From NCBI GenBank assembly GCA_029961685.1, contig JARWKL010000015.1, positions 22,041,220-22,105,219 on the forward strand: DNA of 64,000 bases. Reading direction: 5' to 3'. The stretch's first letter is position 1. Every line of letters starts with the position of its first letter. Positions 26,174 through 39,465 of this stretch are shown piece after piece. Made by a program: the position numbers and the translations under genes. The notes below the pieces were generated by a model. The model saw nothing but the letters and a program-made list of their open reading frames with translations, did not search any database and was not told the origin of the DNA. The DNA comes from Aristolochia californica. Lineage: Eukaryota > Streptophyta > Magnoliopsida > Piperales > Aristolochiaceae.

Positions 26174-26453
26174 TACATGCCTCTCACAATAAGAAGTCTT
26201 ATAGAGCCAAAATGATTATGCAAGCAGGTTTCACAAAAGAGTTTCAGTTTAAAGGTGTTTTAGTTATGTTAGTCTTCTATTTACGTTGAGTTATTTAATT
26301 ACTTATCTTTAAGTGTTAGAGTTTGGGTGTAATCGAGACAAGGGTAATTTAATTGTAATTGAACACTACTATTTTCCTCTATTATAAATAGGGGTTCATG
26401 TACTCTGATTACATCAAGTTAATAAAATTTGTATCTTTTTCATAAATTCAACA
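26174..26453 (+). repeat. relic LTR, plus orientation (possible solo LTR)
   Basis: This is the partner of the minus-strand relic at 15380-15660. It ends in 'aaattcaaca' and holds 'tattataaataggggttcat', which may be the LTR TATA region. No primer site or polyprotein follows, so it may be a solo LTR. The 5' edge is approximate and no target-site duplication was found. Confidence 0.65.
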
Positions 26454-27359
26454 AACTTTGTAGATGAACCTTCAATGAACCTAATAATTTTATAAAAGTC
26501 ATGGTTTTTAGAAAAATATGATTTTTTTTTGTCTTTTAGGTTCGATTAGATTGACAAGATGGTTTTAGATGACTCCATTATTCAAGTTTGTTCACTTTCT
26601 TATACACAATGTTACACTTTTGTTATTTCTTTTTTAACTACTTATGTTTTTAATTTTTTTTTTTTGTGATTAATATGAAAGAAATCTAAAACACCTTTCT
26701 ATCATCATACATTATTACAATTTGACAAAACTAGGAGGATATACATCTGCTTCCACTATTTTCTTCGAGTTCAGGCATGTGACTTATTTTATAGAAAAAA
26801 ACAACTAAGGTGAAACTAACTTAATGTAATCACAAAAAAAAAAAAAATTAAATTTTTTAAGATTTTAATTACTAATTTACCCTTTATTTTTATCTATCGT
26901 ATTAGGCGAATTTGAAATTTGGCCATGTCTCATGTCAACGATTATATTTGGAAATACAACGCCTAATAAGACTGTGTTTGAAAATGACCATAAAATACAA
27001 TTAAATGGCCAAAAATAAAAGTAGCCGAGAGGGAGGAAAAAAGTTATTGGAGACATCTCTCGATCGGGAAATAACAAAATCGATTTTCCATGAAAAATGA
27101 CCAATATACCTATGAATTGCAATGTTGTTTGTGTGAATTTGAATTTATTTTATATTTTGTTTATATTTTAGGTTTTATCACTATTACATTTACATCATTT
27201 ACATAAATGAAATACTTAGGGTATAATTATGTGCTTGACATTTTGGTAATAGATATGAAGCATTTAGGGACTTTCCAAATAACACAAATGACTATGGTAG
27301 GAAAACACGATCATTTGATTTGATGGAATTCCCAACGAAACTAACCGCTAAGATCTCAA
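26454..27359. other. intergenic sequence and promoter side of the large Gln/Ser-rich gene
   Basis: AT-rich, with A/T homopolymers (about 26521-26530, 26648-26665 and 26835-26848). No gene is recognised. The last few hundred bases should contain the promoter of the gene whose leader starts near 27360; I found no clear TATA box. Confidence 0.45.
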
Positions 27360-29609
27360 CTCATTACTTTTGTTTAGGGAGACAGCTTCAAAACAAAAGA
27401 GCACGAAGAGAGAGAGAGAGAGAGAGTAAATGGCGAATTACAAAATTACCACCCGCGCTAATTTTCAATTTTTTAGATGCTCCTGAGTTCGAACCTCGAC
27501 GCTCGACCCGAACCTCCAGGTCTTGTATCCAAGCCTTTGTCTCGTTTCTCCAGTTCGTTGAAATTTTCTCACTATTTCCATATCACTTTATCTTTCGCCA
27601 CGGTATGAAAAACCCCATTTCTCTTCACCCAGAAGCGCTTCCGAGACGGTGAAGAAGGCTTCCTCGTTCTTACTTCATTTTCCGGCGGAAACCATAACCT
27701 TTTTTTTTCTTTTTCTTTCGCGCAAATCAGTAGAAAACATTCGATCGCCATTAGACAACAAGTAAGTGTCATCTCTCTCCTACCAAACCCTAATTTCTCC
27801 CATCGAATCAATCTTTGCTACTTAAATTCGACGTTGCCCTGGAGTTTCGAGTTTTTTTTTTCTCTTATCAACCACGGGCGTTTGCGATTTTGCTGCCGAA
27901 TCGCGAGGGTTCAGCTTGTTAGGGAATATATGCCTCTGTTGGGTCTCTCGAGCAAATGATCTGACCTCTGCAGGGCCGGATAGAGAAGTTATCTGGTTTT
28001 GGTTATTGATTCCGGAGTTAAATTTGTTCCTGTGACTCGGATTGTGCTGGAGAACAGCGATTTCTTAGGGTTTGGTAGGAGTGTAGTTTTGGTCCCTTCA
28101 AGTCTACTGTGGAGAGCTCGCCGTGTTTCTTTTTTCTAGTTAGTGTTTCGGATTCTATTGTATGGAAGCTCTGAGTGAGTTTGTTCAAATCGTACTTTAG
28201 TGCGTAATGTTGGTTGAGCTTGTATATTAGTTCATTTACATTGTATACTCTGTCTAAGTTTTTATTCGATACTTGTTAGAGAATACTTTGGGGTATTATG
28301 TGTCTTGTTAGTTACTTTTTGTAGTTGTAAAGTGTTGATCTCATGTTCTGTTTTACATTTATTTTGACTGGAGAAACGTCTTGCATTTTTGGTTATCTAA
28401 ATTGGCTACTGGATTCCTCCTAGTTTAAAAGATGAGTGGTCTTGAGTTCTTGAAAGAGCACTAGTTCTTGTCTCTTTTGGGACCTTACAAATCATGGTAC
28501 TTAAAAGCTTTTCAGGATTAGAGTTGCATCTTCAAATGTTTGGTTCTGGGAGCCCTTATGGAACTTCAGACTTAAATTACCAAGAATGTGCAATTATGGA
28601 ACTTCGGACTTAAATTACCAAGAATATGCAATTTTGGAAGTTGTAAAATGGGATTTGAACATTCTTGTGGTGCACTTGTTTCCATGCTTTTTAGTGTCTA
28701 ATAAGATTAATTCATAGCGAACTATTTCTTGGATGCCCATGGAAGAACAAGAGTGTCTTGTATTTTAGCATCAGTTTGTTGTAATCTTCAAGAAGAAGGT
28801 TGCAGTTAGTTGAGATGGAGAGTTCATGACTTCTCTTGTTATTTCTTGATCATTTCTTTTTACTGCTACTAATTTACTTTTAATTTCTCAAAATATTACA
28901 GCTTTGAGTTTTCACAGAATTCTACTCTTAAGACTCTTCTGAATCTCCTCAGTTGATAACATGCTCTGCTTCGTCCAGGCTATTATGGCGAGCATTTAGA
29001 GGGTTTATGCACAACTCTGAAGGTAAGGTTCCACATAAAGCCTGATTAATTTGCATGCTAATTGCTGCTATCTTTTTTTGATTAAAAAAAGCTTGAACTT
29101 TTTTTTTGATAAAGTAATTGCTGCTATCTTGACACCCCCTTAACATGATTTATCACTTACTGCAGTCACTTGTTGACTTGTATATCCTGTATGAATGAAG
29201 AAGAAAAAAAAAAAAAACTTTTCGGTTGTAACAATGTTGAAGCAAGGGAAGTATTTTAAACCAAATAGGGGATCCAATGATGTACTCTGGTATAAAATTT
29301 GTAGCTTTATTGAATCATTAGTTTGTTCCTTTTTTTTAAACCCTCTGTGTGTGTGTCACTTGGGTCACTAGTCTAATCTTTTGCAGCATGGGATTTTAAA
29401 GCAAACAATGGAGAAAAGTGTGGGAAAGAAGCGAGCAATTGAACATCTTTTAGAAAGTGGATTCGAGTGGTAAACCAGAACCTGGTTGTGCATCTGTGTT
29501 CTTATCAGCAAGACTGGGACGTGTTGACCTTCAGGATCTCCATACCTTTCAGGTAGTCTGTTTTCATAAAGAAGGATTTTCGTGGGTTTATTTCCTGGCA
29601 GGCTTATCT
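27360..29609 (+). other. spliced 5' leader of the large Gln/Ser-rich gene
   Basis: Plausible noncoding leader exons are about 27360-27761 (with a GA microsatellite at 27406-27426 and a donor AA|GTAAGT), 28979-29022 (acceptor CCAG, donor AAG|GTAAGG), 29387-29552, and from 29602 to the start codon. The exons carry short upstream frames, including a 21-codon frame at 29408-29473 and a four-codon one at 28985. The last leader intron would be only 49 nt (29553-29601), unusually short for a plant; if it is retained the downstream protein frame does not change. Transcript data are needed to fix this structure. Confidence 0.5.
29408..29473 (+). CDS. upstream open reading frame, 21 aa
   Basis: ATG at 29408, TAA at 29471-29473, inside a probable leader exon (29387-29552) and about 140 nt before the main start codon. 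The peptide is basic then acidic, beginning MEKSVGKKRA. Upstream frames of this size often lower translation of the main protein. Whether the peptide is conserved cannot be judged from one sequence. Confidence 0.45.
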   Translation: MEKSVGKKRAIEHLLESGFEW

Positions 29610-32600
29610 ATGCCTGGAAACGAAGCTGCAGACAAGGTTTGGAATTTTTTTGAGCAAGACAATACGATCCAGGGTCAGCATCAGTCACAAATTCCGAGTG
29701 GGAATTGGCCTGTTTTTAACAACAATCCTCGGGTGCATAGACAAAATGGAGCTGCTCTGAATTCTTCGACAAAGAACTACAATCTACAGGCATCAGGTAT
29801 ATGTTAGTCAAGGTTTTTGTAATGCTCTATGTTCTAATTTGTTATTGTCAAGATCATGTTAACGTCTTTTTAAATGTTATATTTTTTTTTTTTTTTTTTT
29901 CTTAACAAATTGTGTGATGCACTGGCTTTAGGAGGTTCTGAGAGAGAAAATGGTTGGCAGTCTTCAGGGTTGCCACTTGGTGATGATATTGCACAGTTAC
30001 AACTGAGGCAGGAGTTTGTTAAGAGTCAAACAAAAAATGAGCAACAGAGTTTCAATGGCTACGTGCGTAGCTCTCAGGGTCTTCCGTCAAGGCCCAATCA
30101 GACGGAGTTTCAGCGGGAAGAAACAATACCTGAATGGCATAATTTAACTTCAAGAGGCTTATCTATTCTTGAACTACAACAAGGGAATGCACATGAACAA
30201 CGCTTGGCTTCTACAAGAAGTTCTGAAAGATTTGACATTGCTGAAGCTCCTGTTAACTTTGACTTCCTTTGTAGTAGACCGCAGCTCATGAGGGGCCAAC
30301 AGTCTGGTATGCCACACCATCCATCACGACAACAGTCAGGAATGAATGATATGCAGTTATGGCAACAACAACTTATGTACAAGCAATTTCAAGAGCTTCA
30401 GAGGCAACAACAACTTCAACAACTAGACCAGGAAGCGAGACAACAAAATGCCGTGACTCAGTTATCTGCAATGACTAGACATTCAACTGGGGATCAGTTA
30501 CCTGGTTTTACGAATGGTGCAGCAAATATACACAATTCATCAAATTGTACATGGCCAATTGAGATAATTGGAGGTGACCCTAAGTTGTCAAATGCCTCTC
30601 AAATGTTTGGTGCTAGCATGAACTGGGTCCATCGGGGTGGTCCATCTCCTACAGTGCAAGGGTTTCCCAATGGGCTTATGTTTCCACAGGACCAAAGTCA
30701 GGCTTTACGTTCAATGGGCTTCGTTCCTCAACAACAAGTTGACCAATCTCTTTATGGAGCTCCTGTAGCAAGTGCAAGAAGTGGTTCTTTGAATCATTTT
30801 CCTCATATTCAAGGGATTTCTCAAGATGGGTTAGATCTGTTGAACAGAACAGGGGGGAGCCAAGTAGAGAAACAGATGATGCAATCTGCTGCTTTTAATT
30901 CTTTTGAGAGTGATCAATCTAATGTATTTGCAGATCAGGTTCGCTTACAGGATGGTAGTTTAGCATCAAAACAAGTTTTTCAGGGAAAAAATTTTTTTGG
31001 CCAAGTTCCTGTGGATACCTTTGGCAATGGTGTTATTTCAGGTAATTGTCATGAAGTTAATTCTGTTGCAAGGAATTCTTCAACACAAGAATTTCATGGA
31101 AGGCAGGATCATATTGGTTGGGCTGGAACCATGGAGGAAAAATCTGCCACACAGGTTGTTCCCTCTCTGGGAGCTGTTAGTCTAGATCCTACAGAGGAGA
31201 AGATTTTGTTTAGTTCAGATGGCATCTGGGGTGCTTTTGGTCGGAATGATGGTGGTAGTACAAGTGGAGTTTTGCATGGAAGCCAGCTAGAGGGTAATGA
31301 TTACTTGAATGTTTTTCCATCTGTTCAGAGTGGTAGTTGGAGTGCTCTTATGCAGTCAGCTGTAGCAGAAGCTTCCAGCAGTGACACAGGTATACAGGAT
31401 GAGTGGAGTGGTTTGAGTTTTCAGAAAACAGATCTTTCACCGGGGAATCATCCATCGACAGTGGACAACAATTTGCAAAACTCCTCTTCATTGACATCAA
31501 AACCTTTTCTTTCATTTGAGGATTCCACTACTAGTCCTGATGGCTTTCAACTGTCAAGTACCAAATTTGCATTTGAGCCTAGTGAAAGGGTAAGAATTGA
31601 GACCTCACATGAGTCCCTTCTGAGATCACCTCAACAGGGACGATGGTTAGATCCGGGTGCCTCACAAAAACCACCTGAGGGCAGTCTTCAGGGTCGAACT
31701 ACCACGCATTTGGGAAGTGTTATAGAAGGTGCTTGGTCAGGTCAAATATTTGAACAATCAAGTAATGTGGCACCCAGTTCAGATATGGAATTGACTTTGC
31801 AGAACATGCGGGGCCCTTGGGCCCAGCAGCGGAGTATGACTTCGTATAGCACCGGTGGGTCTAAGCCAAATGGTTGGAATATTAATGAGACACTTTCACT
31901 GAGTGGAGATTCACAGAGCAATGACCACCATAAGAGGCCTATGCACACGGAGAGGGCTCATGATGGTGGTATGTGGAGAGCTAATGATAGCAATGTTGGT
32001 GGCATGCCATTCTCTAATGCAACTGGTCGGTTTGAACAAAAACTGGTTGCGGGCAGTCCGCATGGCCGTGGAGAAGATTCATTTGTGAATAACCTTAATG
32101 CTGTAACTGGTTCAGGTGTGTCAAAGGTCAGTAAGGGTATGAATCAGCAATTCCTAAATAATCAGCATCTTGATTTTGAAAAACGCATTGTTGATTCTTC
32201 TTTGATTTATAGAGGAAATGAAAATTTAGGAAAATTTCAACCTCAGACAAAGGCCCCACAAGTTCAGGAATTATCCTCAGGTAATTCTGATAGAGTGTCA
32301 GGTGGATTTGATAAGAAACAGGACAATTGTCTTCAGAAGGAGATCTCAAGTGATAGCTTTATCTCTGGTCGTCCTGTCCGAAATACTGTCACAGGGGGTG
32401 GTCTGAAAGAGAATGCCTGGTTAAATGCAAGTGATTCCCGTCCTACAACTAGTGGGAATAAAAAATCTTCTGGTCAGGTTGGTCGAAAAGCTCCTGTATA
32501 CCGTAAGTTTCAGTACCATCCAATGGGAAATGTGGCAATTGAATCTGATGAAAGCACAAGACAATTTTCAAATTCGCAGGGCTTGCTGCAGCAAGGTAGT

Positions 32601-35600
32601 CAAGGAACGATAGGTCAGGAGCAAGGTTATCTTGGGCAATCAAAATTCTCTGGTCAGGTTGTTCTAAACAGTGGTGCTGACATGGAGAAGGTGAATGAGA
32701 CAGTTAATCTTTTAGTTTTTTTTTTCTCCTTAGTTTTTCTTTTCTTCTTCCTTCTCAGTGCATGTATGTTGTATCTGCAGAGGAACTCAAAAGCAGTGGA
32801 GCCGGTTTCCAGAGATGTTCATTCTGGCTTTGAGTCTCGAACATCTACTTCCTTTGATAGTTCAGCTGGTTTGTATGCCCCAAACAGGACCCTCCAAACA
32901 AGGTGCCAGTGTCTCACCTTCTTTTATTTTGTGGGCAAAAGTAATATCTTTTTATTAATTACTTTCCATGGCTTCACTTTCCTAGAAAATAATAGAATAG
33001 AATCTGGCATTGAATTGATTTCATAGAGTGTGTTTATTATTCGGTACTGTAACAAAAGTTGAACTTTGCAGCCAAAACATGCTTGAGCTTCTTCATAAGG
33101 TGGACCAGTCAAGGGAGAACAATGCTGCACATTTTGGTCCATCTGACGTTAATGCCTCTGATAGACCTGAATCGGTTGGTTCTGATGCGTCTGCATCTCA
33201 TATTCTTGGTAATCAATCAGCTATCTCTCAAGGTTTTGGTTTACGGCTGGGCCCTCCATCTCAACGACAGCCAACGGCAAGCAGCCAAAGAGTTAATGAA
33301 CTGAATTCAAGCCAGATTGATCTGGATTCTGGGGACAAGACGCGGACACCTTCTGGCAGTACTCAGGCTTTATCTAACATTATGGAAATGACACAACAGG
33401 AGCATTGGGAACACAGTGACCATATCAGACCCAATATTCCAGCACAAACAGGCAATGAAGCTGCACGTTCAACCATGCAGGGTGAATCCACTTCATCCCC
33501 CATTGCTTTTCCGTGTCATCAGCCACAGCAACAAGTTTCCAGTGGTGCCAAGCAAGTAGGGATGGATCAATCGTCAAACCTTCCATTTGGGAATCAGTCT
33601 GATTTCAATTCACAAAGTAAACTCGTTTCCAGATTTGGCGGTACCCGTAATTCTCATGATGGAGCTTCAGCTGGTCAGTCTGCTCAGGAATCTCTTCGGG
33701 GTCCAACTGGTGGAGTGTCTCCTCTTAATCTTGCTTCTAAACCTTACCTGAATGATGTTGCTCGGTCCCAGCATTTGAATGCTAATACTACTTTTATAAG
33801 AAGTTCAGGCCAACAAGAATCCACTGTCACACAGCAAGGTGGTGGTTTCTCAAATATGTTACATAATGTATGGACCAGTGTTCCATCTCAGCAACGTCTA
33901 GGCCCACAGAGAAAGGCTCCTCCCAATCTTTTCCAGTCTATGCGTCCATTAGCAAACAGTTTGGAAGGAACACCATGGGCTACAGCAAAGGAAGATGATT
34001 GGAGTGTCAAGAAAGGTGGAAATGCGTCATCACAATTTGGTGCATGTTCTGTCAACTCACAGTTATCGCCCTTTGGGGAAGAGCAAGAAGAAGGTAAAGT
34101 TAGCACCTCTCAATCTGAGAGAGCTGACCTAACCCCACAAACAGCTGGTGGACAGCAACAGTCAGAACTTACCGGTTCTCTCTCATCAGTTGTCCATTCG
34201 CATCAGCAGGAACCATCCCAAACAGTTCCCCCTCCCGTAACCTCCACTTCCAATATTGATATGGAAGCTTTTGGCCGTTCTCTACGCCCCTCAAGTCTTC
34301 CACATCAAAATTACTCTTTACTGCACCAAATGCAAGTGATAAGGGAAGCAGAGGCTGATCCAAATAGGAAAGGTGTCAAAAGACTCAAAGTGACCGATTC
34401 TGGTCTTGATACTCAACAATATGTTGGTAAAACAGGTCAGCGTTTTATGTATGGATATGGGACAAGTGGTAGAGATGCTATGGACAATGATAGCTCGTCT
34501 GATTCTAAAATGCTCTGCTTTGCATCGGAGGTAAAGGAAGATAAAAGTGCTAATACTTCTTCTCAGCCTCCGGTTGGAGGCATTTCAATGCAAGACTATA
34601 CTGGTCATCTCGATGTAGCAGCTTTTCGAGGAACTGGAATCCAGGCTCCTGTTAATCCACAGATGGCTCCTTCCTGGTTTGAGCAATATGGAAGCTATAA
34701 AAATGGCCAGATCCTTGGTTTGTATGATGGGCTGGACAGTTCAAGGAGAAATGCTAAAATGGCTGCTCAACAATTCTTTTTTGGAGAGGCTCCGGAGAGC
34801 TTGCCTCCGACCTCATATTCTGTAGTAGCTGATCAAGCAAATGCTGGATGGACTGCAGTATCAGCAAGTGAGCGTTTGCCTTCTTCCTTAGCTCCTCCAG
34901 TTGTTGACCATAGCTTGGTTATTGTGAGACCAAAAAAGCGCAAAAGCTCCATATCAGAACTTCTGACATGGCACAAAGAAGTAACAAACAGATTCGAGAG
35001 GCTTCAAACCATCAGGTGGTAATAAAGAATAGGCTTAATTACATAAAAACTTGTTGTGGAATCGTTATTGCTATTTCCGTTCTCTGTAGTCATTGGGTTT
35101 CTGATTTTTAAGCATCTGATAGATAATTGGGTTAATCACAGTCAAGGCAGTTTTTTTATTAGACTTCTCCTAGCTGTGGGGTGGTGTTGTTGGAAGCTAG
35201 ATGCTTGCTTTCCTATAAAGCAAGTTACTGTTGGGTTTCCAAGGATCTTTTGTGAGGAATTGGTTGAATGTTCTACTGTGGAATTGGTTTGTAAATTATA
35301 TAACTCTTTGTTTTTGCAGTGAAGCAGAACTGGATTGGGCACAAGCTACGAATCGACGGCCTGAGAAGGTTGAAAGGATATTGATTTAATAGTGCATGTA
35401 CTGTTTTATATCTCATGGACTTTGGAAGAGCTTCACTTATTGTTTCCTATTGCAGTTGGAAGATGAAGCAGGAATGTTTGAAGATGGACTATACATATCT
35501 CGTCCTCGGAGGAGGCTTATTTTGACAACACAGCTGGTGCAGCAACTACTTCGCGCCCTACCAGCAGCAATGTTATCTGCAAATGCAACATCAGAATATG

Positions 35601-38600
35601 AGACTGTGACATTCTTTGCTGCTAGACTAGCCTTAGGAGATGCATGCAGTCTTGTATCTTCCTCAGGAAGTGATTCTGGTTTAAATTCTAACCATGAAAG
35701 CATGTCAGTACTGCTCCTACCTGATTGCAATATAAGCATTATCATACACATTGATTTCCAGCTTTAACTTGAGTTTTTGGAAATGATGCAGGACATCTGA
35801 AAAGCAGAAGGAATCAGGAAGTTTAGATGAACGTTTTTTTGCAAATGTTGCTGAAGTCTTCATCGGCAGAGCAAGGAAACTGGAAAGCGATTTGTTGAGG
35901 TGTGTGCTGAAAATCCTTCTTTTACTTTTGTTTGTCTGCAACCATCTCCTGGTCTACACCTTTGATACTTTTACTATCTATTATCTATCCTGTGACTGGG
36001 TGTACTTTAGGCTAGTTCCTTCTATTCTACTGGCCAGTGATTGGCTGCTTTGGTGATGGTGCTATGAAAAGCCACTTCAACCTGTTACATTTAATGGTTG
36101 GTTATAGTATGTCTGCCCATGAAGTTCTCTTTGATATTCTCTTTACCTATAACATTTAAGAGAACATTGTTGATGATTTTGCGCTTATGGTTGTTGGGGT
36201 TTCTAGTGTAAGTTGGCTGTGCTGTGACTTTTATCGTTATGTCCAAGGAAAAATAATATTTATCCATAGATCTGTAAATCATGAAGCTTATCATCAGTTG
36301 TTTATTATATTATGCAAACAGTCCATTCACACTTTTTGGTCACAAAGGTCTTCTTCTTGACTGTCATGTTTTGTAAAGAAAAATAATATATGAAGAAAAC
36401 TACTAATCTGTGCTAAAAGTGGTGATGTAAAAAGGGAGAAAATTAAAATCAATTAGGAATTAAGGCCGAGCCGGGCCATCCACAGGAGGTCTTGCATGTT
36501 AGCACCCTTCATAGGAAGGAAGTGGCCGGGCAGAGTGCAATGTGGGCCACAGTAGTGATCTTCAGTCACTACATGAAGTTTTGATAGTTTTAAGAGAGTG
36601 ATTCCTATTAAGAAAGTCAATCACTTGGGAAATGTGAACTATTTTTTCTTGAAGTGATAGTCATGTGTCAGCCAGCTTCTTTTCATTATCATAATCTTTT
36701 ATGAACCTCAATGTGAGATAAGTTGCCTAAAAAACATCAATGAACTCTCAGCTGCTAACTAAGACATTTAGATTGTTTTCCATGGACATCGTAGTCAACT
36801 AAATGCAATTTGCCAAGTTATAAATTCTTATTTCTTTGGGTCTGACATTGTGAAAATTGGTCGAACTGCCCTGCTGGTTTACCAAAATGTATTATGAAAT
36901 TCATCTGCTAAACTCATTTCTTGGACTCAATTCCTTTCAATTTGGAAAAAGAAGATTAGTGATTCCAAGGATATTTTGAAGTGGTCAGACTTCCTCTTGT
37001 CAGACTCCATTTGGATTCTGTTGGTAATAACACAATTTTCCCCCTATGATAGACCTATAAAGTGAAATGTGCTCTATTGATGTCAAATAAAAGTTACACT
37101 GAAAGTGAAGAACCTGATTTCTTAGGGAAATTGGTCTGTGCGAGTTTTTTTGTGGGTGCTTGTCGGATGTGCTTCTTTAATTCACTAGAGCAAGCAATAT
37201 AAGCAATATATTTTCTGAATTCACTAGGGTCGTGCTGGTGTTCTGTGTGAGGTTTTGTATTAAAATCAATTAGGAATTAAGGGCGAGCCGGGCCATCCAC
37301 ATGAGGTCTTGCATGTTAGCACCCTTCATAGGAAGGAAGTGGCCGAGCAGAGTGCAATGTGGGCCACAGTAGTGATCTTCAGTCACTACATGAAGTTTTG
37401 ATAGTTTTAAGAGAGTGATTCCTATTAAGAAAGTCAATCACTTGGGAAATGTGAACTATTTTTTCTTGAAGTGATAGTCATGTGTCAGCCAGCTTCTTTT
37501 CATTATCATAATCTTTTATGAACCTCAATGTGAGATAAGTTGCCTAAAAAACATCAATGAACTCTCAACTGCTAACTAAGACATTTAGATTGTTTTCCAT
37601 GGACATCGTAGTCAACTAAATGCAATTTGCCAAGTTATAAATTCTTATTTCTTTGGGTCTGACATTGTGAAAATTGGTCGAACTGCCCTGCTGGTTTACC
37701 AAAATGTATTATGAAATTCATCTGCTAAACTCATTTCTTGGACTCAATTCCTTTCAATTTGGAAAAAGAAGATAAGTGATTCCAAGGATATTTCGAAGTG
37801 GTCAGACTTCCTCTTGTCAGACTCCATTTGGATTCTGTTGGTAATAACGCAATTTTCCCCCTATGATAGACCTATAAAGTGAAAAGTGCTCTATTGATGT
37901 CAAATAAAAGTTACACTGAAAGTGAAGAACCTGATTTCTTAGGGAAATTGGTCTATGCGAGTTTTTTTGTGGGTGCTTGTCGGATGTGCTTCTTTAATTC
38001 ACTAGAGCAAGCAATATAAGCAATATATTTTCTGAATTCACTAGGGTCGTGCTGGTGTTCTGTGTGAGGTTTTGTATTTAGTCTCACTGGAGGAAAGGGT
38101 GTAGCATATGTGTGTGATCAACATTCAAAAAAAAAAAAAAAAAAGCTGTTGGGTTGTTATTGTTAGGGGTATCGGTAGCAACAAATCTGCCCCCTTGTTA
38201 CACATTCTTTATTGTTGTCATTGACTCGATGACAAGTTGAAACTAAAGCTTTGTTGCAGAAAGAGTCAAAGTTCTTACTTTTTTCTTCTATTCTTAGTAA
38301 AAGCAACACTGTACAGGGTAATCTATTTTCCCTAGTGGAAGTATTTTGTGCTTTGCGGGATGGTCATTCAGGAATATTCGGTGGGACTTAGTTTTTTAGT
38401 CTTTGGTTTGTTACATGCTGTCTTCCATCTCTCTTACTCCATGTTTGACTTATACACATCAAACTTGAATCCATGTACTTATAGTAGATTCTGTCAAGCT
38501 TCTGTTCAAACTTATTGTTTCTAGATTCTTATTTGGATCTGTCAAGCTTCTGTTCAAACTTCTTGTTTCTAAATTCTTATTTGGATTATGACTAACTTCT

Positions 38601-39465
38601 GTTTAAACTTGTTGTTTTTAGATTCTTGTTCCTTGCTAGTCATAAATTGTTTGACTTGAATGCATGATAATGGACAAAAGTGACTAAAACTTCAGAGCAT
38701 TTTGATGAGTTTATTTTTGTTTTTAAAGGAAAATGAGGATATTGTCATAAGGAAATTAAAATCCCTGACATTACTTGATGCAGAGTGCAGTTGTGTTAAT
38801 AGGAGAGAAAGGAGTAATGGTCATAAGGTGTAGTGGTCTGAAAGTTGTGATGAGATAGTTTAAGATAGGAGGAATCTTTGTTGTTCTCAGGGATAAGTGA
38901 TAAGGTGGTTAGCTAATATGGAGTAGTTCTGATAAACATGTTTTTGTTTTTGTTGTCTATACACATTCAAACAAGTACAGGTATTGGGTTCAATTATCAC
39001 TAGGATAAGGGGCCAGCATTCAATGAGAAAAAAAATCCTAAGATGTTCAACAGCAAAGCTGATTCTTCATTGTTTTCTTTTATGATAATGCAATAGTTAT
39101 TGTTCTCTGTTTTTTTTTTCTGTGTTGCTGGTCATCTTCTCTTCTTCTTTTTCTTTACTGTTGTGGATTTAAGCAAACAATCTTGAATCTTGAGTTGTTT
39201 TATCTAAAATACCTTTTGTTGCTGGTGCAGACTGGACAGAAGATCATCTATTTTGGACTTAAGAGTTGAATGCCAGGATTTAGAGAGGTTTTCTATAATC
39301 AATCGCTTTGCCAGATACCTTGGGCGGGGAAATGCAGATGGTGTTGAGAGTTCATCATCCATGGAAGCTGCAGTCCGGAGACCACTTCCACAGAGATATG
39401 TGACTGCAATTGCAATGCCTACCCCTAGAAATCTTCCGGAAGGAGTGCTCTGTCTCTCACTTTAG
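29610..39465 (+). CDS. large Gln/Ser-rich protein, dentin sialophosphoprotein-related family (plant)
   Basis: Eight coding exons: 29610-29796, 29932-32690, 32781-32902, 33072-35015, 35320-35368, 35456-35703, 35792-35899, 39231-39465; 5652 nt, 1883 aa. The start 'MPGNEAADKVWNFFEQDN' is the first ATG after an in-frame stop and matches the family's usual opening. The protein is mostly low-complexity: a Gln-rich coil at about residues 198-240, a conserved 'DPTEEKILFSSDGIWGAFG' near 480, 'SGSWSALMQSAVAE' near 530, a basic 'RPKKRK' near 1643 that may be a nuclear signal, and a more ordered C-terminal region from about 1687 ('RPRRRLILTTQLVQQLLRAL'). Plant homologues (Arabidopsis At5g07940-07980 group) are annotated by weak resemblance to dentin sialophosphoprotein; that name says nothing about function, which is unknown. 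The last intron is 3.3 kb and carries an internal duplication. A broken partial copy lies at 49743-63160. Confidence 0.9.
36442..38076. repeat. 817-bp tandem duplication inside intron 7
   Basis: Copies 36442-37258 and 37259-38076 both begin 'attaaaatcaattaggaatt' and end 'gtgaggttttgtat'. By eye they differ at roughly ten positions, so the duplication is recent. The paralogous intron at 62300-63095 has one copy, so the event occurred on this copy after the segmental duplication or was lost on the other. No open frame or transposon end is seen inside. Confidence 0.95.

Noticed and set aside
27572..27811. Minus-strand frame over the leader of the large gene
   Set aside because: Lies opposite a CT-rich leader; composition explains the frame, no similarity.
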